DNA from: Carthagonibacter sp032251515 | GTDB taxonomy: Bacteria > Gemmatimonadota > Gemmatimonadetes > Palauibacterales > Palauibacteraceae | DNA length: 64,000 bases | Assembly (NCBI GenBank): GCA_032251515.1 | Contig: JAVVDU010000002.1 | Location: 62,001-126,000 of the forward strand | Direction of reading: 5' to 3' | Part shown: piece by piece, positions 46,722 to 56,002 of the stretch | Layout: each line of letters begins with the position of its first letter | Position numbering within the stretch: the first letter of the stretch is position 1 | The notes under the pieces: generated by a model | Databases searched by the model: none | What the model saw: only the letters and a program-made list of their open reading frames with translations | Told to the model about the DNA's origin: nothing | Program-made: the position numbers and the translations under genes

Positions 46722-47599
46722 TCCACGTTCTCGATCTGCTCGCGCAGCGTCTCGAGCTCGTTCTTCGCCTCGACCACCTGCCGCGCGATGCCGGCGTCGT
46801 TCGCCTTCGAGCCGATCGTGTTGATCTCGCGCAGCAACTCCTGGCTCAGAAACCCGAAGCGCTTCCCGACCGGCTCCTCCTCCGGGAGGTCCAGAAGCTC
46901 CTCGAACGCCGCCAGGTGTGCCCGAGCCCGGACGATCTCCTCACGTACGTCCCAACGGTCCGCGAGGATGGCGATCTCGCGCGCCAGGCGGTCTTCGTCC
47001 ACGTGCAGCTCTCCCGTGAGCTCCGCCACGGCCTGGCGCAACCTGTCACGCTCCGCCTCCAGACGCTGCGGGGCCGCCTGCTCCGCCGCCTTCACGCGCT
47101 CGCCGATCGCCGCGAGCCGCGCCCGCAGCTCCTCGGCGAGACGGGCCCCTTCGCGCCGGCGCATCTCGAGGAGCTCCTCGAGGGCCCTCGCCGCGGCCGC
47201 AGCCAGCACCCCGGGGTCCGCCCCCTCCTCCGCGTCCGCATCCCCTTCCACGAGGACCCCGTCCAGCTGGGCCACCAGCGACAGGTCCGGCTCGCCGACG
47301 ATCCCGTGCTCGTCGCGCAGCCGGCGAAACAGGGCCAGGTACGCGTCGAGGCACGCCACATCGACGGCCGGCCCGGTCGTGACCGCGGTGGTCTCGCCGC
47401 GCACCGTCACGTCCACGTGCCCGCGCGACAGCCGGGCGTGAAGGACCTCGCGTATCGCCTCTTCGGCCGGCTCGGCCCAGTGCGGAAGCCGGAAGTTCAG
47501 CTTCAGGTGCCGCGAGTTCACCGAGCGCAACTCGAGGCTCCCCCGCACGCCGTCCGCCTCGAAGGCGGCCGACCCGAATCCCGTCATGCTGCGGATCAT
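46718..47599 (-). CDS. yicC: YicC family endoribonuclease-like protein
   Basis: The 293-aa protein begins MIRSMTGFGSA, the family hallmark, and ends with GSKANDAGIARQVVEAKNELE, the second conserved block. YicC/YloC proteins are endoribonucleases reported to trim small RNAs. The helical middle (about 100-240) is rich in Ala, Glu and Arg. It is the first gene of a 12-gene operon. The promoter predicted here sits so close to the ATG that the mRNA may lack a 5' leader. Confidence 0.94.
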   Translation of the reverse strand: MIRSMTGFGSAAFEADGVRGSLELRSVNSRHLKLNFRLPHWAEPAEEAIREVLHARLSRGHVDVTVRGETTAVTTGPAVDVACLDAYLALFRRLRDEHGIVGEPDLSLVAQLDGVLVEGDADAEEGADPGVLAAAAARALEELLEMRRREGARLAEELRARLAAIGERVKAAEQAAPQRLEAERDRLRQAVAELTGELHVDEDRLAREIAILADRWDVREEIVRARAHLAAFEELLDLPEEEPVGKRFGFLSQELLREINTIGSKANDAGIARQVVEAKNELETLREQIENVE

Positions 47600-47607
47600 A
47601 GCCGACA

Positions 47608-47637
47608 AGAATAGCTCCCGTGCCCGTGTTCCGTCAA
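47608..47637 (-). promoter_or_regulatory. promoter of the yicC-comF operon, near-leaderless
   Basis: On the minus strand TTGACG (47632-47637) and TATTCT (47608-47613) are 18 bp apart. Only eight bases separate the -10 from the yicC ATG, so the expected start site is at or within one or two bases of the start codon, implying a leaderless mRNA. Confidence 0.5.
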
Positions 47638-47728
47638 CGCGAGGACGCCTTGCCCCATGGCGGCTCCGTACGCCGTACGCGCTTGCACCAGAGAGTTTTA
47701 GGGCACCCATTGCCTCGTCGGCGGAGCG

Positions 47729-49669
47729 TCATCCCCGGAACTCCCACTTCAGCCCGAACACCGAGCGGCGCGTCTGGAACGGCAGATCGGACAGGTCCTG
47801 GCCGGCCCGGTTCGCCATGTTGTCGAAGCGCCAGAACAGGAGAGCGTCCAGGATCCGGATCCCGAGGTGAAAGTCGAAGAATGTGACTTCGCCGACGGAT
47901 TGCTCGGCGCCGGTGGCCTCCGTCGCGGCCAGGGAGGACGGGACCCGCATCGCCGACCGGTAGTTCCAGCCGACGCCCAGGCGGAGTTCCAGGTTTCCCT
48001 CGAAGAACTCGTCCACGAGCGAGACCTCTCCGCGCGACAGGTAGCGCGGCAGGTAGAACACCGCCTGCCCGGCGTCCGCCTCCTGGAACCGGAAGAACCC
48101 GGCCGCACGGATCGGGGCAAGTCCGGGCAGCAGCCACGACAGGGGCACGACGGGGACGTCCGCTCCCCCCTCCAGCGCCGTGACGTCGGCCGGGCCGGCC
48201 GGCTCGAACAGCCGGTCGAACACGGCACCGAACGGGAGCTGCCGATCGAGGCTCTGCCGCTCGGCGAGACCGTACAGCGCGAACCCGTCCCGGCGCAGCT
48301 CCAGCCGGCCGGTCACGGCATCGAACTCCAGCGAGTCGGCCCGGTCGAACGGCAGGTAGGGCACGCCGCGCGTGCCCGTGGCGCCCTCGCCGCGCAGCGT
48401 GACCCCGAGAGGCAGGGCGAGCGCCAGACCGCCGCGCAGTTCCGTCGCATCGAACTCCTCCCACGACGCGGCCCGTACGGCGACGTCCAGCGAGAGCGGA
48501 CCGGCGACGCGCCCCCCGGCCTCCACGTCGACCTGGATGTCCGGGTGGGCGGCGCCCTCCCAGGACGCGATGGCCGCCCTCGCCCACGCGCGCTCCCAGC
48601 GCCCCGCCAGCGCGAGTCCCCCGCTGCCCACGGTGAAGTCGAGAGAGTCGCCGGCCTCGGGGGGAAGATCGTCGCGCTGCCAGCCCGTCTCCCCGCCGTG
48701 CGCCTCGAGCTGCAGTCCCCGGCCGAGCTCCAGGCGTCCCCGCAGGAACAGCTCGGTGCGCGAGATCTCGACGAACTCCACCACGTCCCGCTCGAGGCTC
48801 TCGTTCTGGAGATGGAGCTCGATCCCGGACCCGCCTTCCCCGGGAACCCATTCGAAGTTCGCCCAGAAGTTGAAGCCGCTCGATTCCGGCTGGCCGTCGA
48901 CGTCGAGGAGATCCACCGCCGCCGACGCATGCAGGTGGTCTCCGAACCCGTTGTCGAACACGAGCCGCAGGCTCTCGAGACCCGGGTCTCCGCTCCCCCC
49001 CTCGATCCGCGAGTAGGCCTCGCGCTCGTCGCGCGACAGGGTGGTGATCTCCACCGTCCAGCCGGTGGCGCCCTGCAGCAGCCGGACGCCGTGGACGTAG
49101 GCCAGCGGAAACCGTGTCAGGTCCGGCTGTCCCCCGTCCATGGCCGTCACCTCCCGGCCGTCGACGCGGACGGTCAGGAAGCCGGGGCCGAACACGCCCG
49201 ACAGCGCGTGCGCGGGTCCGCCGAAGAACGTGGCCCGCACCCCCGTGACGCTCGACATCTCCTGCACGAGTTCGAGCAGGTTGAGGGCGTGGCTCCGCAG
49301 GATCCGGTCGCGGTTCCACGTGACGACGGCCCGGGAGGACGTCGCGGCGGGGATCTCGGGCGGAAACGCGAGTCGGGCCGGCGGCCGCTCGGGCACGCTG
49401 TCCTGCAGCGTCCCCTCCAGGGGGCCCTCGAGGGGGGCGACCTCTCCATCGGGCGCGCCGGCCGCGGCCGGCCGAACCGAGTCCGGCCGCGCGGCCGCCG
49501 CGGTGTCCGGATCCGCAGCGTCGGCCGTGTCCCGCGCCGCGGGCTCCTGGGCCGCTGCCGGATCGCCGGTGACGACCAGCGCCGCGACCGTCAGAAGCGC
49601 GGGGAGCGCGGCGGAGCGGAGCCGCGCCCCCCTCCCCGCGCTCCCCTGCGTCCGGCGCGGTCCCATCAT
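47729..49669 (-). CDS. outer-membrane protein with TonB-receptor-like plug and barrel
   Basis: This 646-aa protein has a signal peptide (hydrophobic 20-35, cut near AAAQE), an Ala/Asp/Pro-rich spacer to about residue 105, then a plug-like segment. That segment includes LLELVQEMSSVTGVR, TVRVDGREV and VHGVRLLQG. The remaining 400 residues alternate in the manner of beta strands and end in FGLKWEFRG, a likely barrel closing strand. No carboxypeptidase-like repeat or TonB box is clear. The ligand is unknown. It lies 34 bp after icd and may be co-transcribed with it. Confidence 0.7.
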   Translation of the reverse strand: MMGPRRTQGSAGRGARLRSAALPALLTVAALVVTGDPAAAQEPAARDTADAADPDTAAAARPDSVRPAAAGAPDGEVAPLEGPLEGTLQDSVPERPPARLAFPPEIPAATSSRAVVTWNRDRILRSHALNLLELVQEMSSVTGVRATFFGGPAHALSGVFGPGFLTVRVDGREVTAMDGGQPDLTRFPLAYVHGVRLLQGATGWTVEITTLSRDEREAYSRIEGGSGDPGLESLRLVFDNGFGDHLHASAAVDLLDVDGQPESSGFNFWANFEWVPGEGGSGIELHLQNESLERDVVEFVEISRTELFLRGRLELGRGLQLEAHGGETGWQRDDLPPEAGDSLDFTVGSGGLALAGRWERAWARAAIASWEGAAHPDIQVDVEAGGRVAGPLSLDVAVRAASWEEFDATELRGGLALALPLGVTLRGEGATGTRGVPYLPFDRADSLEFDAVTGRLELRRDGFALYGLAERQSLDRQLPFGAVFDRLFEPAGPADVTALEGGADVPVVPLSWLLPGLAPIRAAGFFRFQEADAGQAVFYLPRYLSRGEVSLVDEFFEGNLELRLGVGWNYRSAMRVPSSLAATEATGAEQSVGEVTFFDFHLGIRILDALLFWRFDNMANRAGQDLSDLPFQTRRSVFGLKWEFRG

Positions 49670-49703
49670 CCGGGTCCTTACCGCCGCACCCGACCGCGGC
49701 CGC

Positions 49704-50960
<1,257 letters not shown>

Positions 50961-51076
50961 TCTCGCCTCTCGTGCCGTTCGGTGTCGGTTGCTCGTGCGG
51001 GCGTCGGACGACGGCCCGGAATTGAACTCGTGGCCCGCGTTCCGGCCAGCGGGTCGCGCGTTGCGGCGGTTCGGAG

Positions 51077-51144
51077 CTTCGTCCGCCGGCAAAGCGACGG
51101 GCGCCTCGCCGGGCCTGGCCGGCGAGGCGCCCGCGGAACGAAGC
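51077..51144 (-). terminator. large nested hairpin after the 83-aa gene
   Basis: GGGCGCCTCGCCGG (51099-51112) and CCGGCGAGGCGCCC (51119-51132) form a perfect 14-bp stem with a 6-base loop. It is enclosed by an outer pairing of GCTTCGTCCGC (51077-51087) with GCGGAACGAAGC (51133-51144), which has one bulge. On the minus strand it begins 21 bases after the stop of the 83-aa gene and is followed by a short T-containing stretch, so it probably ends that transcript. It could also act as a leader structure for icd, whose start is 117 bases further on. Confidence 0.65.
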
Positions 51145-51164
51145 GTCCCTGTCGCCTCCGTGTC

Positions 51165-51416
51165 TTAGCGGATCGCCGGGTCCGGCTCGGCGATTTCGAA
51201 GTGACCGAGCAGAGCGTCCGGCGTGAGCGCCTCGAACGAACCCGAAGGCAGCCGGATCCGCCGCTGCGGCTCGGCGGGGTCCGAAAAACAGACGAAGATC
51301 ACTGATTCCCGGTCCTCCACGCTCCCGGCGTCTTCCGGATCGGGCCAGAAGACGTCCCGGGACGCGAGCCACGCCTTCCACCGGCGGCCGTCATCATCGC
51401 GGAAATGCCTGGTCAT
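51165..51416 (-). CDS. small hypothetical protein with near-consensus promoter
   Basis: This 83-aa acidic protein starts MTRHFRDDDGRRWKAWLASR and shows a beta-rich centre (SVIFVCFSD, QRRIRLPSG) and an acidic C-terminus. I do not recognise the family; no membrane segment, signal or metal motif is seen. It has its own promoter, an AGAGGTG ribosome site and a strong terminator-like hairpin, so it looks like a well-expressed single-gene unit. The open frame extends upstream another 68 codons across the promoter, which argues against that longer form. Confidence 0.7.
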   Translation of the reverse strand: MTRHFRDDDGRRWKAWLASRDVFWPDPEDAGSVEDRESVIFVCFSDPAEPQRRIRLPSGSFEALTPDALLGHFEIAEPDPAIR

Positions 51417-51746
51417 CCCCACCTCTTGTCCTTTGGGAAGATTCTCGCGCCCGCGTCGGGCCCGAGACGATGAAATATACCGGTGGCGCACCGACGTGTC
51501 CACCGGCGGAAGTGTCGCTCGAAATTGGTTGACCGGACCGTCATATCTCCTTGATCCACTCACATCTGTACGAACAAGCTCACGAGCCGGCCGAGCCCGG
51601 CCGCTCCTGCCGCCGGCCATGCTCCCGGCCCGCCCCCGGCCGCTCCGGCCCCGTTTCCCGCGAGCCGTCGCCGGGGTAGACTGAGCCTAGAACCCCGGCC
51701 GGTTCACCCGGTTCCGGCACCCGAGGCCTCATCCCGGAGGAGACAG
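51417..51746. other. 330-bp intergenic region between divergent genes
   Basis: The region holds the promoter of the 83-aa gene (51474-51502) and the ribosome site of the DUF1028 gene (GGAGGAG next to its ATG). A weak plus-strand pair TTGACC (51529) with TGATCC 17 bp later could be the divergent promoter. The rest, about 51560-51730, is GC-rich with runs of GGCCGG/CCGGCC but no gene or clear element that I can see. Confidence 0.5.
51474..51502 (-). promoter_or_regulatory. strong promoter for the 83-aa gene
   Basis: On the minus strand TGGACA (51497-51502) and TATATT (51474-51479) are separated by exactly 17 bp; each hexamer differs from consensus at one position. The predicted start lies about 50 bases upstream of the ATG. 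It is the best sigma70-type match found in the window. Confidence 0.7.
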
Positions 51747-52778
51747 ATGACCGCGACCCGCCCCATGCTCCTGCTGCTCGGCGCCCTCGCGGCCGCTCCG
51801 GCCGCGTCGGCTCAGGATGCGACGGACGCGGCGGGAGACCGGTCGCGCACGCCGCGCGCCGTGCGCCCGGCCCACACGTATTCGATCGTGGCGCGCGACC
51901 GGGAGACCGGGGAGCTGGGGGTCGCGGTGCAGTCGCACTGGTTCTCGGTCGGCTCCAACGTCGTGTGGGCCGAGAGCGGCGTGGGGGCGATCGCGACGCA
52001 GAGCTTCATCGACCCGTCCTACGGCGCCGTGGGGCTCGAGATGCTGCGCGCCGGCCGGTCGGCGGCGCAGACGCTGGCGGGTCTCGTGGCGGCCGACCCC
52101 AGCCCGGAGGTCCGGCAGGTGGGGATCGTGGACGCCGCGGGCGGCACGGCCGCCCACACGGGCGCGCTGGCGATCCGTCATGCCTGCCACCACGAGGGCG
52201 ACGGCTTCACGGTGCAGGCGAACCTGATGCACCATCCCACGGTGTGCGATGCGATGGTGCAGGCCTGGGAGAGCGGCGACGGAGATCTCGCCGAGCGCCT
52301 GATGTCAGCCCTGGAGGCGGCCGAAGCGGAGGGCGGAGACATCCGCGGCCGCCAGTCCGCCGCCCTGCTGGTGGTGGCGCCGCATCCCTCCGGTCGTCCC
52401 TGGGCGGATCGCCGGTTCGACCTGCGGGTGGAAGACCACGAGGAACCGCTCGTGGAGCTGCGCCGCCTGCTTGGCGTGGCGCGCGCCTACCTGCACATGA
52501 ACGAGGGCGACGAGCGGCTGACGCGGGGCGACGTGGACGGCGCGGTGGAGGAGTACCGGAAGGCGGAGGCGCTGCTGCCGGGAGAGTCGGAGCCGATCTT
52601 CTGGCACGCGGTCACGCTGGCGAGCGTGGGCCGGGTCGAGGAGAGCCTGCCGCTGTTCGCCGAGTCGTTCGCCATGCGGCCGGAATGGCGCGAGCTCGTG
52701 CCCCGGCTCGGAGACGCGGATCTTCTCCCGGACGACCCGGGCCTCGTGGAGCGCATCCTCTCGGCGGCCGCTCCCTGA
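51747..52778 (+). CDS. secreted DUF1028 family protein
   Basis: This 343-aa protein has a signal peptide (residues 1-23, ending ASA-QD) and a DUF1028 domain with HTYSIVARDRETGELGVAVQS, AIATQSFIDPSYG and HAGALA-like repeats. The domain resembles Ntn-hydrolases but its activity is unknown. Residues about 240-343 are helical, with repeats like LLGVARAYLHMNEGD and AVEEYRKAEALLPGE, probably TPR units. The gene stands alone, with a good ribosome site, and is convergent with a tiny membrane-protein gene 15 bp away. Confidence 0.85.
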   Translation: MTATRPMLLLLGALAAAPAASAQDATDAAGDRSRTPRAVRPAHTYSIVARDRETGELGVAVQSHWFSVGSNVVWAESGVGAIATQSFIDPSYGAVGLEMLRAGRSAAQTLAGLVAADPSPEVRQVGIVDAAGGTAAHTGALAIRHACHHEGDGFTVQANLMHHPTVCDAMVQAWESGDGDLAERLMSALEAAEAEGGDIRGRQSAALLVVAPHPSGRPWADRRFDLRVEDHEEPLVELRRLLGVARAYLHMNEGDERLTRGDVDGAVEEYRKAEALLPGESEPIFWHAVTLASVGRVEESLPLFAESFAMRPEWRELVPRLGDADLLPDDPGLVERILSAAAP

Positions 52779-52793
52779 GCGAGCCGCCGGTCG

Positions 52794-52889
52794 TCATCCC
52801 TCGTCCGGCGGAAGGCGACAGGCGAAGGCGAAGCCGGCTCCCATGCCGGCGATGAGGACGGCGAGCAGGGCCGTGACGAAGATGTACAT
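52794..52889 (-). CDS. 31-residue membrane microprotein
   Basis: A short frame encodes MYIFVTALLAVLIAGMGAGFA and ten more residues with a Cys and an acidic end. Residues 2-22 form a single membrane helix with a Gly-rich face. An excellent AGGGAGAG ribosome site sits six bases before the ATG, which is the main support. Nothing is known of its role. It lies on the minus strand between two plus-strand genes, where such a frame would not be expected as an antisense artefact. Confidence 0.5.
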   Translation of the reverse strand: MYIFVTALLAVLIAGMGAGFAFACRLPPDEG

Positions 52890-53068
52890 GCTTCTCTCCC
52901 TCGGGCGTTCGCAGGGTCGGCGTCGAGCCGGAGGATGCGGTGGGTCCGCGAGTCTGTCCAGTCCCGCCGGGGGACGTTGCGCCCCCGGCTGCCGGGCGTC
53001 AGGTTGGCGGCGCCCGGCCGCCTTCCCCATCTGCGAGCGGCCCAGGAACCCGTCTGGAGGAGCACGCG

Positions 53069-54271
53069 ATGTCGCGCACGCAGGAGTTCATTCGCGAGGT
53101 CGACCGCTGGAGCGCGCGGAACTACGGACCCCTTCCCGTCGTCCTCGAGCGGGGCGAAGGCGTGTGGGTCTGGGACGTCGAGGGGAGGCGGTACCTCGAC
53201 ATGCTGGCGGCCTATTCGGCCGTGAACCAGGGGCACCGCCACCCGCGGATCGTCGGAGCCCTGCGCGACCAGGCGGAGCGGCTCACCCTGACCTCGCGCG
53301 CTTTCCACAACGACCGCATGGGCCCGTTCCTCCACGCGCTGTGCGAGGCGACGGGCTTCGACCGCGCGCTGCCCATGAACACGGGCGCCGAGGCGGTCGA
53401 GACCGCGATCAAGGCGGCGCGCAAGTGGGGCTACGAAGTGAAGGGAGTGCCTCGTGACCGGGCCGAGATCATCGTCTGCGCGAACAACTTCCACGGGCGC
53501 ACCACGACGATCGTCGGGTTCTCCTCCGAGGAGCAGTACCGGGAGGGGTTCGGTCCCTTCCCCGCCGGATTCCGCGTCATTCCGTACGGGGACGCGCGCG
53601 CGCTCGAGGAGGCGATCACCCCGGAGACGGTGGCCTTCCTGGTCGAACCGATCCAGGGCGAGGGCGGTATCGTGGTGCCCCCGGACGGCTACCTCGCCTG
53701 CGTACACGAGATGTGCCGCGACCACGAGGTCCTGGTCCTGAACGACGAGATCCAGACCGGGCTCGGGCGCACCGGCCGCCTGTTCTGCGGCGACTGGGAC
53801 GGCACGCGCGGCGACATCCTCATCGTCGGCAAGGCGCTGGGCGGCGGCGTGTTTCCGGTCTCCGCGATCCTCGCGAACGACGACGTGATGGACGTATTCC
53901 ACCCCGGGGACCACGGGTCCACGTTCGGCGGCAATCCGCTCGGGGCGGCGGTCGGCGAGGCCTCGCTGCAGGTGGTCCTGGAGGAGAAGCTGCCCGAGCG
54001 GTCCGCGGAGCTCGGAGCGTGGTTCCAGGAGGAGTTGCGCGGCCTCGCGTCCCCGCACGTCTCCGAGGTGCGGGGACGGGGGCTGATGATCGGGATCGTG
54101 ATCCGCGACGAGTCCGGCCCGGCCCGGCCGTTCTGCGAGGCGCTGATGCGGAACGGCATCCTGTGCAACGACACGCACCACCAGGTGATCCGGGTCGCCC
54201 CGCCCCTCGTGGTCACGCGGGATGTGCTCCAGGATGCGCTGGCCGTGTTCCGGGAGGTCCTGCTGGGCTGA
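53069..54271 (+). CDS. rocD: ornithine aminotransferase
   Basis: This 400-aa class III PLP enzyme moves the delta-amino group of ornithine to 2-oxoglutarate. It has NQGHRHPRI, the PLP motif NTGAEAVETAIKAARKWGY, NNFHGRTT, LNDEIQTGLGRTG, and the Schiff-base Lys in IVGKALGGGVFPVSAI, with the GSTFGGNPLG loop. These match RocD more closely than acetylornithine or GABA transaminases, though class III enzymes overlap. The ATG has GGAGGAG seven bases upstream. Confidence 0.9.
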   Translation: MSRTQEFIREVDRWSARNYGPLPVVLERGEGVWVWDVEGRRYLDMLAAYSAVNQGHRHPRIVGALRDQAERLTLTSRAFHNDRMGPFLHALCEATGFDRALPMNTGAEAVETAIKAARKWGYEVKGVPRDRAEIIVCANNFHGRTTTIVGFSSEEQYREGFGPFPAGFRVIPYGDARALEEAITPETVAFLVEPIQGEGGIVVPPDGYLACVHEMCRDHEVLVLNDEIQTGLGRTGRLFCGDWDGTRGDILIVGKALGGGVFPVSAILANDDVMDVFHPGDHGSTFGGNPLGAAVGEASLQVVLEEKLPERSAELGAWFQEELRGLASPHVSEVRGRGLMIGIVIRDESGPARPFCEALMRNGILCNDTHHQVIRVAPPLVVTRDVLQDALAVFREVLLG

Positions 54272-54296
54272 GCCGGACCCCCGTCACCCCGTCGGG

Positions 54297-54324
54297 CCGG
54301 CCCTGCCCTCTCGAATCAGGCCGG
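54297..54324. terminator. imperfect hairpin between convergent rocD and cyclophilin genes
   Basis: CCGGCCCTG and CAGGCCGG can pair with one bulged base around an 11-base loop in the 55-bp space between the two converging genes. Its placement suits a shared terminator for both directions, but no T-run is present. Confidence 0.4.
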
Positions 54325-54326
54325 GA

Positions 54327-54914
54327 TCATCCGGACGGGTCGGCCCGCCATGCCCGCTCGATGCGCACCGGCTCGACGGGGACGTCGGCCATGCCGCCGG
54401 CCGTCGTCGTGGGCGCCGACGCGATGGCGTCCACCACGTCCATGCCCTCGATCACCCGGCCGAACACGGCATAGCCCCACGTGGCTCCCGGCCGGCCCCC
54501 GTGATCGAGCGCGGGATTGTCGACGAGGTTCACGAAGAACTGCGAGGTCGCCGTGTGCGCGGCCGGCAGGCGGGCCATCGACAGGGTCCCCCGGAGATTC
54601 CGCAGCCCGTTGTCCGACTCGTTGGTAATCGGGTCGCGGGTTTCCTTCTGCTCCATGTCCGCCGTGAAGCCGCCGCCCTGGATCACGAAGCCGGGGACGA
54701 TCCGGTGAAACACCGTGCCGTCGTAGAACCCGGAATCGACGTAGGCGAGGAAGTTCTCGACCGTGATCGGAGCCTCCTCCGGATACAGCTCGATGCGGAG
54801 GGTCCCCTCCGTCGTCTCCATCATCACCACGGGCCCCTCCGTCGTCTGGCCGGAATCGCCGCAGGCCGCCGCCAGGCTCAGCACGGCCGCCGCCAGGAAT
54901 CTCGTCGCGCGCAC
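54327..54914 (-). CDS. cyclophilin-type peptidyl-prolyl isomerase lipoprotein
   Basis: This 195-aa protein starts with a lipoprotein signal whose lipobox LAAAC places the modified Cys at residue 18. The cyclophilin domain follows, with FHRIVPGFVIQGGGF, GTLSMARL and SQFFVNLVDNPALD, the parts that line the active site. It would speed proline isomerisation during folding in the periplasm. It lies 65 bp after plsC on the same strand. Confidence 0.92.
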   Translation of the reverse strand: MRATRFLAAAVLSLAAACGDSGQTTEGPVVMMETTEGTLRIELYPEEAPITVENFLAYVDSGFYDGTVFHRIVPGFVIQGGGFTADMEQKETRDPITNESDNGLRNLRGTLSMARLPAAHTATSQFFVNLVDNPALDHGGRPGATWGYAVFGRVIEGMDVVDAIASAPTTTAGGMADVPVEPVRIERAWRADPSG

Positions 54915-54979
54915 GTTCGCTCCCCTTCGTGTCTGCTTCGTGTCCGAGTGCAGGCCCGGCGCGAGTCGCCGGGCAGCGA

Positions 54980-55777
54980 TCAGGATGCCGGCTCGTCGAA
55001 CTGCTCCCGGTACGCCGCCTCCTCCCAGGGAGGGCAGTTCCGGCCGACCTCGCCGGCCCGGTACCGTCGGATCCAGTCGAACTGGTAGCGCAGCACGGCC
55101 ATCACGCGGTTGACGATCGCCTGCGCCGCCTCCTTCGAGCGCTCGTCGCCGACCAGGTCACCGTACTCCACCGGCCGACCGTACACGATGGTCACCCGCT
55201 TGAACAGGTGCGGCCCGGCGGCGCCGATCGGCAGCACGTCACGCATGCCCTCGATGGCCACCGGGACGATGCACGGCCGGTTGGCCAGCGCCACGAGACC
55301 CGCGCCGGGCCGGCCGCGGCCCACCTTGCCGGAGCGGCTCCGCGTCCCCTCCGGGAACAGGATCATCGTGCCGCCCTTCAGGGCCCGGATCATCCGGTAC
55401 AGGGCCCGCGTGTCGCGCCGACCCGGGGCCACGGGGATGCATTTCCACTGGTCGGACCACCAGGCCTGATAGGGATTCTTGTAGAAATTCTCCTCGGCCG
55501 CCGGGTTCCAGGGGATCAGCCACGGGCGGAAGAACGACGGTCCGTAGAACGCCCCGAACCCGATGAGGAAGCTGTCGATGAGCGACTGGTGGTTGGCGAG
55601 CAGCAGCGTGTTGCGGGACCGCGGCACGTTCCGGCGACCGATGATCTCGGTCCGGTTCAGGCCGAAGAACAGCACCGCTCCGAGCGTCGCCGTCACGTTG
55701 GAGAGGACCCACCGCGTGAACGGCCAGGTGGCGTTGAACAGCCGGCCCCGGTGCTCGGCCCTGTATCGCTCGCTCAC
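54980..55777 (-). CDS. plsC: 1-acylglycerol-3-phosphate acyltransferase family protein
   Basis: This 265-aa membrane acyltransferase has the catalytic NHQSLID (HX4D) and the substrate motif FPEGTRSRSGKVGRGRPG, which mark the PlsC group that adds the second acyl chain to make phosphatidic acid. An N-terminal hydrophobic helix lies near 25-45. The GTG start is preceded by GGAAGGGAG. It is divergent from acnA, with a mirrored repeat pair in the space between. The exact acyl acceptor is inferred. Confidence 0.88.
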   Translation of the reverse strand: MSERYRAEHRGRLFNATWPFTRWVLSNVTATLGAVLFFGLNRTEIIGRRNVPRSRNTLLLANHQSLIDSFLIGFGAFYGPSFFRPWLIPWNPAAEENFYKNPYQAWWSDQWKCIPVAPGRRDTRALYRMIRALKGGTMILFPEGTRSRSGKVGRGRPGAGLVALANRPCIVPVAIEGMRDVLPIGAAGPHLFKRVTIVYGRPVEYGDLVGDERSKEAAQAIVNRVMAVLRYQFDWIRRYRAGEVGRNCPPWEEAAYREQFDEPAS

Positions 55778-55822
55778 GGTCTCCCTTCCGCCATCGTACG
55801 GGGTTCCGGCCGCGCTTGGGCC

Positions 55823-55895
55823 GGCAATATGCCCGCACCGGGGGCCGCGCGGCCAGCGCGCCCTCGACGCGTGCTTCCCCGCCCCGCATATTGCC
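55823..55895. promoter_or_regulatory. mirrored AT-rich repeats between plsC and acnA
   Basis: GGCAATATGC (55823-55832) and GCATATTGCC (55886-55895) are a perfect 10-bp inverted pair 53 bp apart in the 225-bp divergent region. Each copy reads GCATATTGCC toward its own gene, so CATATT may be a -10 element in both directions. For acnA a TCGACG 17 bp upstream could be the -35. Alternatively the two arms are sites for one regulator that links both genes. Confidence 0.45.
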
Positions 55896-56002
55896 ACCCG
55901 CGTGCGGCGCCGGCCGCGGCCGACCGCCCGGCCGCCGCGCGTCCGGGGGCCCGGAGCGTCCGGGCCGTCCTCCCCGGCCGATGCGATGATGAAAGGACCG
56001 AC

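Noticed and set aside
51529..51557. TTGACC-17-TGATCC as promoter for the DUF1028 gene
   Set aside because: The -10 matches at only three bases and lies about 190 bp from the gene; kept only as a weak note in the intergenic entry.
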